A DNA stretch of 64,000 nucleotides. Source: Marasmius tenuissimus. Lineage: Eukaryota; Basidiomycota; Agaricomycetes; Agaricales; Marasmiaceae. Made by a program: the position numbers and the translations under genes. The stretch lies in assembly GCA_029532415.1 (NCBI GenBank), contig JAQOTA010000035.1, positions 496,001 through 560,000 on the forward strand, in the 5' to 3' direction. The notes below the pieces were generated by a model. That model had not been told where the DNA came from. It made no database searches and saw nothing but the letters and a program-made list of their open reading frames with translations. Positions 46,211 through 57,778 of this stretch are shown here, in pieces (within the stretch, counting starts at the first letter, position 1; the number at the start of each line of letters is the position of its first letter).

Positions 46211-47897
46211 GTGACCTTTAGGCAAGTCACAGAGTTTGAAGACCTTGCGCTTACAAAGTGCCTCAAGTTCTTCTTGGCAAGCATTCTTCCATTCCTTCTG
46301 TTGCTCAACAGGCAGCTTTAGAATATCGCAGAGTGTCCACTCTCTGATGCTGGAAAAGTCAGGAGTTTTGGACATTGGAAGCAAATCGTGAACTGGAACG
46401 GCATTGTTCAACAGGTAAATCACAAATCCTACTCCCCCTTCTTGGGTTAGTCTTTTGACTACGCTTTCTTCCTCATGCAACTCAGTGCTTCCACTAGGTC
46501 CTGGAGCAGGCGGAGGTGGAAGTGGACCAGGAATCCCCTTTTCACTTTCCTAGATTGCAAAGAGCTAGGACGATCAACTGGATGCGGAGGTTCCTTCTCT
46601 CCAGTGATGTTTCTCCAAGTTTTATTATTCTCTAAGTCACGAACAATGTCTGAGGGTTTATTTGGGTTCCGCTTTTCCCCAAATATATTACCAGGTTGCA
46701 TTGTACCCTTTCGTTGCCTCAAAGGCCAGTGTGGACCATCCGCTGCTGGTGCAGGCGGAGGAACGGCGGGTTCGCCTGGAGGCGTCAGAGGACCAGATTG
46801 AGGGAGTGGCATATCCCCTGGCGCAGGGCCACCTGCAGGTTCGTTAACCTAAGGTTCTGATCTCTTAGAAGGTTTGGAGCAACATCTGAGATCTGGAAAC
46901 AGAGTATTGTCCCAATCGTCATCAGTCTTCATCTTCCAAAGGAATGTTGGGATTTTCACCCAAAGTAAATGGTTCACTACCAACAGGTGTGAAGCCACGA
47001 GTTTTGGCATCAGGACACTTGTTATACAGTGTCTCATCGGATAGTGCAGTGCTACCTTTGAATACAGAATTATTACTTTGCATGAACAGGAAGCCTTTTA
47101 TCCCATCTTGGTAGCTGATGAAGGTCATCAACTCACTGCAAGGAGCAAGTTTATTCTTCCTGTGATCTTCAGGTATGAAGACATAGGCTGCACAACCCAT
47201 AACTCAGAGATGTGAAACATCAGGTGCTTTGCCGTAAAGCATTTCAAACAGAGTTTGCCAGCTCAAACGTTGCACAGGAGTGTGATTGTAGAGGTGGATG
47301 GCATGCACATGGCAGAATTCCCACCAGGACTGAGGCATACAAGCTCCAAAGTGAAGAGCTTCGGCCTTCTCATGAATAGTCCTGTTGAATTGTTTAGCAC
47401 GACTGTTTGGCTGTAGTGTATACAGTATGCTTTGATCCCTTTGGATCCCATACTCTTTTAGTACTGCATCGAACTTATCTCCTTTGTACTCTCCCCCTTC
47501 ATTGGACATCCAGGTCTTGACAACAGCATTGAACTGTGTCTTGACCACGGTAAGGAAGTCCCTCAAAGCAGGTACTGCCTCGTTATTCGTCTTGAGCTTG
47601 GAGGTCCAAACGTAGGACGTGCAGTCATTGAGAAAAGAGATGTAGTACTTGTACCAGTGATATACCTCTACCGGGTATGGCTTCAGATCCAAATGTATGC
47701 GTTCAAACAGTTTAGAAGCTCTAGTAGTAGAGTTGGGGAACAATTTCTCATGCATCTTGCCTTCAGCACAACCATGACATGGTAGACATCCTAAGGTCAA
47801 GTGGGAAACCTTGCGTATGTTTCCTAGCTTTGTTCAGGGCTTTATCTGATGGATGCCCAAAGCGTCTGTGCTCAATATTGTAGTCGACATTGTAAAC
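46211..47897 (-). pseudogene. Copia copy 2: integrase and RT N-terminal part
   Basis: Integrase (47204-47800): HGCAEGKMHEKLFPN, IHLDLKPYPVEVYH (first Asp kept), TWMSNEGGEYKGD (Asn at the second Asp) and AKQFNRTIHEKAEAL (Glu). A frameshift follows, then MGCAAYVFIPEDHRKNK. The linker/RT start is at 46208-46812 with LTQEGGVGFVIYLL and REWTLCDILKLPVEQQK. Several frame changes. Confidence 0.82.
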
Positions 47898-48560
47898 AAT
47901 TCATAAGGTGGGACCTGCTGCAGCACAGCAGGTGAGTACGGATTCGAATTCTGTGGGCCATGCAATTTCCTTTCCTCCTCCGCCTCCTCGACTGATTATC
48001 AGTGCTAGTGATCACGTACTCCTTTGTGCACCGGTGAGTATTTCAAATATATGCTATCAACTCAGCTACCAGTTGTAGGAGGTTGTAGGCTAGACATTGT
48101 GCAAGTGTAGTACTTGAATCAATTGATGTAAATTTATTTTGCGGCCTGGAAATGCTGTGGCGCCCATAGTGCAGTGTGTAGTACTGCCGCTGACCTTATT
48201 ATTCAATGGCCAGCTCCTCATAGCTTGAGATGTCGCAACGCAGGCACAGTAGAGGAAGGCAGTTAACTGTCAGTATATGACTAACAGAGGAAGGCCTGTG
48301 GAAGTCTTAATCCAGGCGCTGGGGCCAAATTGTGAAGGATGCAATTTGGTCCGAATGCACCTCAGTGAAAAAGGAAATTATCCAGTTGAAATCAGGGACT
48401 GGAGATATTTACCAGGAAGTAAGCCGAATAAGGTGAAATTGAGTTGGTATTGACCCGAAAAGTACACTAATTGTGTAGTAAAGTCCAAGTTGATCGGGGG
48501 ACACGATAAAGTGTGCACCTCGGTCAGATAAGAACGGTTCTCTGTAAAGTCTGAATCCAT
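47898..48560. other. 0.66-kb insertion of unknown type in copia copy 2
   Basis: Between cattgtaaac and agacttggcc, adjacent bases in copy 3, lies sequence unrelated to the element. Near its left end is a hairpin-capable acctgctgcagcacagcaggt and a box-B-like ggattcgaattctg, as in tRNA-derived SINEs, but no A box or tail is clear. No target-site duplication or coding region was found. Confidence 0.5.
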
Positions 48561-50432
48561 AACAGACTTGGCCAATAAAACCTCAGCAGATGCTTTCTGC
48601 AAGTGAACCCAATAAATGGTTTGACCAGGCGTATGAGGGTAGGAAACAAGTAACTGTCGTTGCTGTGGAGAGTAGAAGGCTAACTTCTTCGCGTTTCCAT
48701 AGCATTGCAATATGATACAAGTGATGCCAGATCACTACGACTACGACGCGAACTACTGATACCAACTAGTTGTGAGCATCGCTGTAAGGTTGCATCGCAG
48801 GTCAAGGTATGGTACTTGCCTCTCGTTGTGGAACGATCCAAGAGAGATGTTATCTGGGACATCCTCAACCCCTGCAGCTTCGGCAATATCATTGTCAACA
48901 TCATTACTGAATAGAGAGGTCATGTCTTCCATACCGTTGTCAGATCCCCAGTCCATCTCTACATCTTCATCAAGATCAGCACTGCGAGTGTGTTTAGAAG
49001 AAGTAGAAGAAGAACATCCGGCTCCTTCATTTTCCGAATCGTCCTCCAGAACTCACTTGGACAAGGAACCAGGCTTCGAGATACGATCCTGGAGCGAACG
49101 ATTGGCAGCGGACATGACGATGTGTTTGAATGGTTTGAGATGCCGCACCGTCTTAGGTACACCAAGTCTGTCAGCAAGGGAATGTGCTTCATGTACATCA
49201 TCAAATACTGACTCAGATGACTTGAAGCCTGTGAAGGACTGCATTGCAGCCGGATTCTTCTTGACAGTGGGAGCAATGGTGCTGTCACAAGACCTATCCC
49301 AGTGACCAGTGAAGTGCGCTGGGGGTGGAGATCCTCTAGCACAGCTAGGAGGGGCGCTGGCAATCTTGGCATGCAAGGAGTTGTTGACTGCGTTCAATGC
49401 AATTCGTTCCCTGTGGTCAGTGATCAAGGAGTAAGGACAGACAGGAGGAGGGGAAGCGATGACAGATGCATAGGACGCAAGATGGGAGTGACCATGAGAC
49501 CAATTGTTACTGCTGTTGTTACTGCCGGCGTTGCCGGGACCCAGGTGCTGGTTGATACCACTGCGGGTACCATGCTGCTGCTGCTTCTTCTTCTTACCCT
49601 TGTTCTGGTTCGAAGATTGGCGTTGCTGCTGCTGCTGTGGTGGGCAACTGTTGGTCTGCTGCTGATACCCACACTGCTGACATTGCTGCTGCAGGTGCTG
49701 CTGCTGACCAAACAATGGTTCACGGTTTCCAGCACGCTTGACCGCAGAGAGGCAGTTGGCAAGCTGAGGATTCTGACGCTCATATTCAACCATGATCACA
49801 TCATGGACCTTGGCGACGGTAATGGTGTCGTCATCCTTGGGATCCCTAACATAGTCATGAAGGGATTTGGATGAGGCGGCATCCCATTCAGGAGGAATAG
49901 CGGCAACAAGCAAGAGGGATTTGATCAACTTGAGGAGAACCACTCCTACCTTGGAGAGTTGTTCGATATAGGACTTGAACTTGGCGATGCTGGCTTGGGG
50001 ATGAGAGGTGGTAAGTCTGAAAGAGACGAGTTTAACAAAGTTGCCATAGATGGCAGGCAAAGTGGGCTCGCCGTAGGTGAGGTTCAGCTGTTCCCAAGCC
50101 TTTTGGGTGTTCATGTCCTTGATAGGATTGAAGACTTCCTTGATGGTCGTGATCTGAGTAATCCCCATGAGCTGGAGATCTTCCTTATCCCATGCAAGAC
50201 TCTCCTTTTGCCATGCGGCATGTTCTTCAGGAGGGACAGTGTCACAAACAACTGGAGTAACCCCTGCGGGGCTAGTCACATTGCCAAAGGGCATGGAGGG
50301 ACATAGTTCGTCACCAGTGAGATGACCATAAAGACCTTGGGTCTTGCACACGGCTTCCATCTCGCCATAGTAGGTCTGCTTGAAAGTTGGTGCCGTCGAA
50401 GCGACTGGAGAAGTATTTCTTAATGTCGAACA
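48561..50432 (-). pseudogene. Copia copy 2: gag
   Basis: A 435-codon frame (49053-50360) with LQLMGITQITTIKEVFNPIK, FRLTTSHPQASIAKFKSYIE, YERQNPQLANCLSAVKRAGN and a Gln-rich tract. The N-terminal MFDIKKYFSSRFDG lies in another frame ending at about 50432. The protease segment with DSGASSHF found in copies 1 and 3 is deleted: around 48700 the sequence passes directly from the pre-integrase part to gag. Confidence 0.82.
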
Positions 50433-50702
50433 TGGTAGTAAGAGGTTTAGATTGGTGTTGGATCTAGAAAAGACAGCATCAGCATGCGTCTAATCAACAC
50501 AGGGAGCAGCCATCAAGGCGCTATGCTCAACAAGGAGCATTGGATCCTTTAGATCCGATGTCGTCAAAGGATGTACATCAATGCCATAAATTGAGCACTC
50601 AATTAAGAGGTCGATGGCAACATGCAGGTCTAGTCTAGCTAGCCAATGACAGCGGCCTAGGGGCGCTCGTTATTGTAGTTGGGCTAACTGGGGCCCATAA
50701 CC

Positions 50703-51024
50703 TGATGAGCCAGCATGACGCCTGGCGCAGAAGACTACAACATGGCTACACTACTACTTACCAGAGAGAAGTTTAGAGAGGTAGAGGCGAGATGTAGAAG
50801 CTCAAGCACACTGTCTATTCAAGTAGAGAACTACAAGCTTATATACATGAATATACAATAGAGTTACCTTATAGAGATGACAATAGAAATTGTACATATG
50901 AGCATAGTGAACATTGAAGAATAGAACAATAGTGAATGCATTGTCCCGCATAATACAATGGCAGGAAGTATGAACCGGGACTTCAGATATACCAGGATCT
51001 AATAATAGTCCACGGATTCAACAG
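50703..51024 (-). repeat. Copia copy 2 5' LTR (322 bp)
   Basis: tgatgagccagc...gattcaaca, followed by unrelated sequence. The primer-binding site lies at 50688-50702. The matching 3' LTR end is lost, so no target-site duplication can be read. Confidence 0.9.
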
Positions 51025-52817
51025 AAGATAGAGAGAGGAAAAACATACGTGTGGTATGACTTTGGCGGCAAACAAACTGTGTTTGGTCGCCCTAGCTCTC
51101 TCACACTGAACCCCGGTGAAGAGGCCAATGATCAAGCCAACACGGGCGAAGTAATGTACATAAGATGAGACCGTAACTACGAGAAAATTGCCAAGTGGGT
51201 AAGCGGTAAGGGTGGGAGAAAGAAAAGCCTCAAAGAGGCTATCCGAACTGTATGTGAGGGAGAAAAGGACACAATAAAAACAGAGGCTTCGCGGTGAGTA
51301 TAAGTATGAGACGAGGGTGCCAAAGCGGCACCTGTGGCAGCGGCTTCACCTATTGTGCCAGTGGACTGTGGTATCACAGTGGCAACGTGAAACTGTGGGA
51401 TGCGGCATCGCGCTCTGCATAAGGCAGAGGCACAGCACGTGGCTTGCCTCCCATAGACTTCAGTCAAAGGCTTTTGACCGATCCTCCCACGCGTGGGCAT
51501 GGGCCACTTGATCCAACTCACATAGATCCAACTCGCAACCCACGTCGAGCTACGCAGGTTGAGGGTGCGAGAGTCCAAGACCTATATTCGAGCAGCAGAA
51601 GAACGAAGGTTCAAAGCTAACGTTTCCCGAGCAGTCTCGCAGATAGCCGACCAAGCAGTGCAGTGGCGTCCCGGCAGCGTTCCGACTGGTTGGTATTCCC
51701 AGCAGCGTTCCAAATTTTCAAGGTCGTTGTACTCGGATTGGTCGAAAGTATTCAGTTCTCCATCAACAAGCCTTTAAGGGTTCCGCGTTATTGATGACCC
51801 GCTTCACAATTAACGAGATCCAGAACGAAGGATTCACATTTTCGTTGCGATCGAGGCGCATCTTGTAACACATTCAAAACAGAGATGGCAAAAGCACTCA
51901 AACTGATCCTTGCCGTATGGTAGAGGTATCAGACGATGATCAGGATATTCGCGCGACCGAAAAAGGCTTCAAGCCCTCTGTGCTAGACCTCGTTTAGAGC
52001 ATATGCAGGCTGAACTAAACTGAAATAGAGGCTTCCGTGAGGAACGAATGGGGACATATTGACACGAGAGGTAACGAGCAAGCTATACAAGGGGGCTCGG
52101 AACAATACAAGATATCCCAGTGTTATACGGGTATCTTGGAGCTGTACAAGGTCTCCTGAAGCTATACGCTCAATCTGTACAATGTTTCCCAAGAATCAAG
52201 ATAGGTCCACGGCGGACCGTTTTATTGATATCAACGCCGCAGATGAGGATGTAAATCGCTCTCATGCTCGCATTCCTCACTATGCTGTTACCCTCGCATT
52301 TGGACCGTCACTCTTCTGCCATCAGATGCTAGCAGTGCAAAGATTGTACTTGACATAGCCCCTTCGATTATCAGCATGTCGCCCACCATCGCAGGTCGGC
52401 AGTGCGAACCTTGATTCTGAGTGACTATCCTCAGAGGCCCACCCCCATGAACACGTCGGCAGTGTCAAGTATTTTATAACTATCATTCAAAACAGGAAGA
52501 TAGAAACTTCGCGTATTAGCAACTCAATCACTCACCGTGGAAGGGACGCGTTCAAGAGGAATACTGCGCTCAAAAATAGTAGTATTCCGTAAATCATTCA
52601 ATGTTCCCGTCGAGTCTACATCCATCCATCTATCTTACGAATGATCGTGGAAGGTGGCAACGGGATACTGATGAAATCTCACAAATTGATTCAAACTTCG
52701 GAAAAATTATGTATACATTAGGTTGGATAGCGTCCTACAGCTTTTCGTACAATACCCTCCTGAACCTACAATTAGCTCACTCACATACTTCTACAGGAGA
52801 GACGTATCCGCTTGACG
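51025..52817. other. Upstream region of the membrane-protein gene, no clear gene
   Basis: A 133-codon minus-strand frame (51177-51578) and shorter frames lack recognised motifs. The promoter of the gene starting at 52818 must lie here, but I cannot point to specific sites. Confidence 0.35.
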
Positions 52818-54312
52818 ATGAATGGTGAATTTGTGATTCAGTACCCGCGCCGAATAATGGTGGACGACAAAGACCCTCAAATCACCTACGATGTCGGTTT
52901 TTGGAGCGTTGATGGAACAGCTTTTAACAATACTGGGTCGCTTGGTAGTCCATACAACAGCTCAATGACTGGAACCAGTTCTGCCGAGGCGAGCTTTACA
53001 TTCACCTTTGAGGGTGAGTTGGTTGTCCATCTATCAAGTAAAGCAAGCTTGGCCCATTCACTTCATTCCCTTTGAAGGTGGCTTTATTCAAGTCAGGGGA
53101 GCTAAGCACTCGACAGATCCCTTCATCAACTACACATGTCAGATCGACAACAACACTATCCAGTCTATCCCATATAACAACGACACTCTCCTAACCACCA
53201 ACCTTGTCCTGTGCGAACAACAACTCTCCGAAGGCAGACATAACTTAACTATGAATATCACGAATCGCGACCCCGGCAGAGAAGTCTTCTGGCTGGACTC
53301 AGTCGAATATTCCCCCCTGGATAATGCCAGCATTACGAAACAGGTTCTGAAGGTGGATTCGAGCGATATCAAGAGTTGCTCATACCACAATGATAGCGAA
53401 GAATGGCATATCTTTCACAAGGACTTTGATAGTGGCATTTCATGGACACAAAGTCCAAATGCCGTGATGTCCTTCAAGTTCACTGGTGCGTCCGCTTTCG
53501 CGAGAAACCTCTAAAGGCTAGTCACCTCAACTTCAAACGGTCCAAAAGGAACTTCAGTATCCGTGTACGGGATCAACTTTGGAAGCGATCCAATTCGTTG
53601 GGATAGCACCACAGGATCTTACAGTATTGACGGCGGGCAGTCTATTCTCTTCGAAATTCCAGGAACAAAGCCTCCGCCTGGCCTTTCAACAAAAGTAGTT
53701 GCACGGGAAAACCAGCCTTACTTTGAAACTGGGTTGGTCAATAGCGGGGAGCACGAAATGATCATTACTTACCATGGAAATGGCACCGGAAACCCGCAGA
53801 GGCTCGGCATTGATTATTTCTATGTGGCGAACAATGGGGTTGAAGTCAATGGAAACTTTTCCGGGACAGGAGAACCGGGGCCTGGACCAAAAGAGCGGGC
53901 TGATCACAAGGTCCCTGTTGGAGCAGTTGTAGGTGGCATTTTGGCTGGCATCTTTGGGCTCATCGCATTTGGTGGGATGACTTGGTTGGTGAAGAGGCGA
54001 AAAAGGCGGAGGGGTGGTCCGAGGGAGTGGCAAGGTCAGCAACAAGATGAGGCACCACCTAGCACCATGTCCGGGGCTTGGTCGATTGAGCCTTTGGAGG
54101 ATTTGAGGTCCCCGACAGGAAGCGGAGCTTCACGATACACATCTGGAGAATTGCTCGCAGCGAATTTTGCGAGCATGAAGCATGCACAGCGGGAGGTTAT
54201 CAATGGGCAGTCGCGCCAGGAGCACGACAGCGGATTTCGGTACACGGCATTACATAATGCAGCCGCTCCTCCTGGGATTGATCTGATTCCGCCGGCTTAT
54301 ACGCCGGAGTGA
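52818..54312 (+). CDS. Single-pass membrane protein with VDD-type ectodomain (452 residues)
   Basis: Exons 52818-53013, 53078-53485 and 53558-54312. The introns are GTGAGT...GAAG and GTGCGT...TCAG, and the phases add up to 452 codons plus stop. The N-terminal part starts near RRIMVDDKDPQITYDVGFW, and the ectodomain is rich in N-glycosylation sites (NNTG, NDTL, NLTMNITN). A second repeat-like module begins SVYGINFGSDPIRW. One hydrophobic helix lies at about residues 322-345 (AVVGGILAGIFGLIAFGGMT), followed by basic KRRKRRR. The cytoplasmic tail is Pro/Ser-rich and ends PPAYTPE. No signal peptide is obvious, so the start could be upstream or at 52857. Many such paralogs occur in Agaricomycetes; their function is unknown to me. 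Confidence 0.8.
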
Positions 54313-55421
54313 CTTGGAATTTTGACTTGGCCATAAGTAGAGTTTTTCTTCGGGTCCTTTTTAATGTGAATTGCTCGACTTTCAGTTTTATGAGCTCTAT
54401 GAAAGCCTGGTTCTTGGCCCCACAAATCGTCTATTTCCACTCCCTTTTCCCTTATCACTGCGCATACTGAGACAAAATGTATGCTGGGATGGCGCCGATG
54501 GCAACTCAATGGCGATCACACACTCCCTAGTAGCATAGGTGAGTTCAAGATGGAGGATTCTTGGGGTACCCCTTCCCGTTAGCGTTCTTGGAATTGCCAC
54601 GAGACACATCTTCTCGGGCTTCCACGTTCAGTATGGGTGCGTTCGAAAGTCTGCAGCATCATGGTGTGATTAGAAATTTAGATTTGGATGAGCTCTTCGT
54701 ACCACGCGCGAAGCAGCTGTAGATAACGAGAGAAAATCTTAGCTAGTAAGTCCTGAGAGACGTCAACTACGAACCTTGAGCTAATAAATATGAAGTATTC
54801 GACGTAATCCTTCCCATTCTTCTTGTCAGAGATTACGAGTGTTCCACGGTAGGTCCCCGAGTAAAATCATTGAGTTCTATGTCAAAGATGGTCTAGAAGT
54901 GCGCCTCCAGCACATACGCCAGTTTTTTGAGTTGTGTGACCATTGTAGCCCTGCAGCATGCTTTGTATCTCTCAAAGGCCAAGGTTCGTTACGGATGGTT
55001 TAGATTGAAGACTGGCGGTAGTTGGACCCACGGCCAGCGCTATCGAGATTACACCTATATGACGATGTGCCTCTCATTTTCTGACGAGGCCATCATTGTA
55101 ATCAGCAACGACAACTATTATCGAAGGTATGGTGTGTACTCACCGAGGCTGTCATCGTCATCGTGGCTGAAAGGAACTATTGCTGCACCCGCCACTGGTA
55201 CCTAAGCTAGCAGCAAATTTGTTGCTATCTTCCCGCGCTCGGACCAGTAAACACTCAGTCAATCCGGCGCCTGTTTCCTGTAGCTCTGTGTTACTCAAAC
55301 CGCCACTTTTCTGTTGATCCAAGGGCATAGAAAGTAATGTATAACTGATATAAATGAGAATCCGATAAATACTTGATAAATACTATACACGAAAGGATGT
55401 AAGGATTCTCAGATCATGATT
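54313..55421. other. No confident gene
   Basis: Possible short exons on the plus strand (for example YVKDGLEVRLQHIRQFFELC near 54880-54940) could not be linked into a gene. A 92-codon frame at 54927 has no motif. Confidence 0.3.
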
Positions 55422-56203
55422 TTACCGCCCGCTTTCCACAACCTGCATCCCTTTCTCATCGTAGGTCTTTAGCGGATAATAAACCGACTCGTCCACCCGG
55501 TTCCCTCGGATGACTATCATTGCCACCCTGAGTGACTGGTGGTGAATGTAGGGAGCCGCCACGGCAGTGGGGTACCATCTGGATTTCACCAAATCTCCTG
55601 ATCCGCGTCGAAATGCCCCAGGGATCGTAGCTCCAAACAGAAGTGTCAGGGTACCAGTAGGGATGAGGGCCAACGTGAGTCGTTGATCTCGCGCTCTTGT
55701 ACGGCAAGCTCAGATATGAGCAGCTTCGTTACGGCTTGGAAGGTGTTTGTGATTTTCTCCGGGAGAAAGAGAGAGTCATCGAGAGCCCAAGACTCTACAA
55801 TTGTGAGATGCTCTAGGCCGGGTAATTGTCGAAGAATAAATGTCACTTCTCTTGCCAACAAACGCAGCCCACTAAGCGTAATATCGGTTAGCACGCAACG
55901 GCTTCGATCCTGAAATTTCTCGAGAGAACTTGGGTGCCATCCTCCAACAAGCCCATTTTCAAATCCATAGCGACCCGTGAATGAAAACCTCCTCAACATC
56001 GGAGTGGTTACAGAGTCGAGGATGTTCTGCAGATGAGGATATACCCCATGAAGGTTAGAAATGTGAGCTGTGACCTCTGTTACGTTCGGGCATTCGATAG
56101 GTTGGTCGAGGGGTGGAGATTCTATCACAGGGAATATGCATCTTATTGAGCCTACCATTCGATAACAGAAGGGTTTGATATGATACTGACCTATTTCAGT
56201 CAA
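55422..56203 (-). pseudogene. F-box/LRR-type protein, C-terminal fragment
   Basis: 56203-55646 encodes CPNVTEVTAHISNLHGVYPH, MLRRFSFTGRYGFENG, LTDITLSGLRLLAREVTFIL and LPGLEHLTIVESWALDDSLF. This is the irregular leucine-rich pattern of basidiomycete F-box proteins. After a frame change, 55673-55422 gives DLVKSRWYP, LRVAMIVIRG and KTYDEKGMQVVESG, typical of the last LRR segments. The F-box itself and the N-terminal part are absent, because the sequence upstream of 56203 is unrelated. It is probably a decayed gene end. Confidence 0.6.
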
Positions 56204-56632
56204 TTCATTGGGTCACAGGTCACAGGCCCAAAAATTGACGAATATTTTTTGTGTGGTCACTAGGTCACAGGGGAACCTCTCTCTGAAAACTGAATAACGA
56301 GGTTTTGGACATAGGTATGAATTGGAAATGCCTGAAAAATGTGAAAACGCCTAAATTAGTTGAATACGACGGTAAGCGTCTCGAGTTTTAGCTCCTGTAC
56401 TCGAAGGACGTGATTTGGTTCCCCGAGATTATCAGGAAAGCAGACGAGATATCATATAGGAGACATGTCCCCCGCAATTCGAGTCTCCAAATTTAGAAGG
56501 GAGCCGCGCCTATTCTCGTAGTCCATCGAATGAAATCTGTGGTTCTGAGAACAGTGAATGTTACAGCTCTTTCCGGAACTTAGGGCGGGGGCGTTTTTTT
56601 CTTTCCCGCGCGAGCCCAAATACAGGGAAAAC
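56204..56632. other. Spacer left of the TIR element
   Basis: Contains paired 'gggtcacaggtcacagg' words near 56210, similar to 30249-30295. A G/C run with cccgcgcg at about 56585-56615, just outside the TIR, resembles the CGCG motifs inside it. Confidence 0.4.
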
Positions 56633-56974
56633 TATGAGTGTTAAAATGGGAAAAAAATAAATTGCCCCCCCGACCTAACTTGGGTGTCCCCCCGTATTAT
56701 ACTTTTCCGCGCGTACTCTACCTTTCCCGCGCATACTCCAGGTTTTTCGCGCGGCTGCTAAAATTTCCGCGCGCGCGCAATCAGGTTTCCCCGCGGAATT
56801 TTACACGCGCGCTTATAGGCGCCTAGGCTAATTCCCACACGTATCCCACATCTTTAGTCGTCCCTCACACCTCAGGCATAGTTTACTAAGCTAAGCTATG
56901 TATCAGAACATTGAACTATGATGTATAAAAGTATTCACAACAATTTTCTAACACTTCTGAGCAGAATTGACTGT
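56633..56974 (+). repeat. Left terminal inverted repeat
   Basis: 342 bp. Dense CpG motifs: ccgcgcg, cccgcgc, ttcgcgcgg, ccgcgcgcgcgc and acacgcgcgc occur within about 130 bp (56700-56815), likely subterminal binding sites. A stretch of seven C lies near the tip. Confidence 0.9.
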
Positions 56975-57778
56975 CCTACAGCAACAAAAGTCTCTGACTA
57001 TCACAAATAGCACCCAGTTCCAAAAATTCTCATGATCAGCAGCTGATCACCACATGGCAATGGCATGTTCTACAATGTCTGTGTGTTGCCTGGTTGGACC
57101 TGAACCACCAAGAACCACCCCCCTTGTCACAGATTGAGGTCCTCTTCACCCTTCAAATACAGGTGTGCTTGGAAACTTTAGCTTATATATGTACATTCGA
57201 CCAGTTTATGAAGATACAATGCCAGAGTTCCGGGAGGATCATGCTCATGTTTTAACAACAAAACATGCCTTTGAGGTTGCATAACGAGAGACCGGAGTGT
57301 TGGTATTTGATGTAGTGGCCTTATGGGCAGATCGGACGAATGTAGAACAACTAAAGAGTCCGACAAAAACAAGAGCTAGGCTGGGCTTTGTTGATAAACT
57401 GGAACCAGGGTCGAAAATTCAGCGAGGCCAAAAATCCAATCAGACCCCTCTCTATCCTCCTTCACTCAAAAAGGAGTATCGGAAATCAAAGCCAAAGCCT
57501 TCTTCAACCGAACTTTTGGAGGGTCTGGCTATACAGGGACCGGATTCGATCTCGTCAACCGGTCGTTCTATGGTTGTAAATTTTGGAGGGCTGGTGCTTG
57601 AAGTACGTTTCTATTCTGAATGAGTGTTCTAGGTATTTATTTTGATGTTAGTTTGCATATCTCCTGCACTCTTCTCCACAATTATACACCAAAACCCAGT
57701 GGACAGCAATAACACACATCCATAAGAAGGCTTGTGCAAGTTAGCAGCTCAGTTTTCTGGTTCTAACTTTTTATTTAG

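Larger units (their letters stand above)
46211..51024 (-). mobile_element. Ty1/copia copy 2, 5' part
   Basis: Continuation of 30940-33008. It contains RT N-terminus, integrase, gag, leader and the 5' LTR. Relative to copy 3 the junction lacks about 56 bp. In copy 3 that stretch lies between two ttgcgacc repeats, so a repeat-mediated deletion probably preceded the Gypsy1 insertion. A 0.66-kb foreign insertion (47898-48560) and loss of the protease segment mark further decay. Confidence 0.9.

Noticed and set aside
57297..57623. Possible upstream exon of the integrase-core gene
   Set aside because: No motif of the family's N-terminal or catalytic region; kept out of the gene model.
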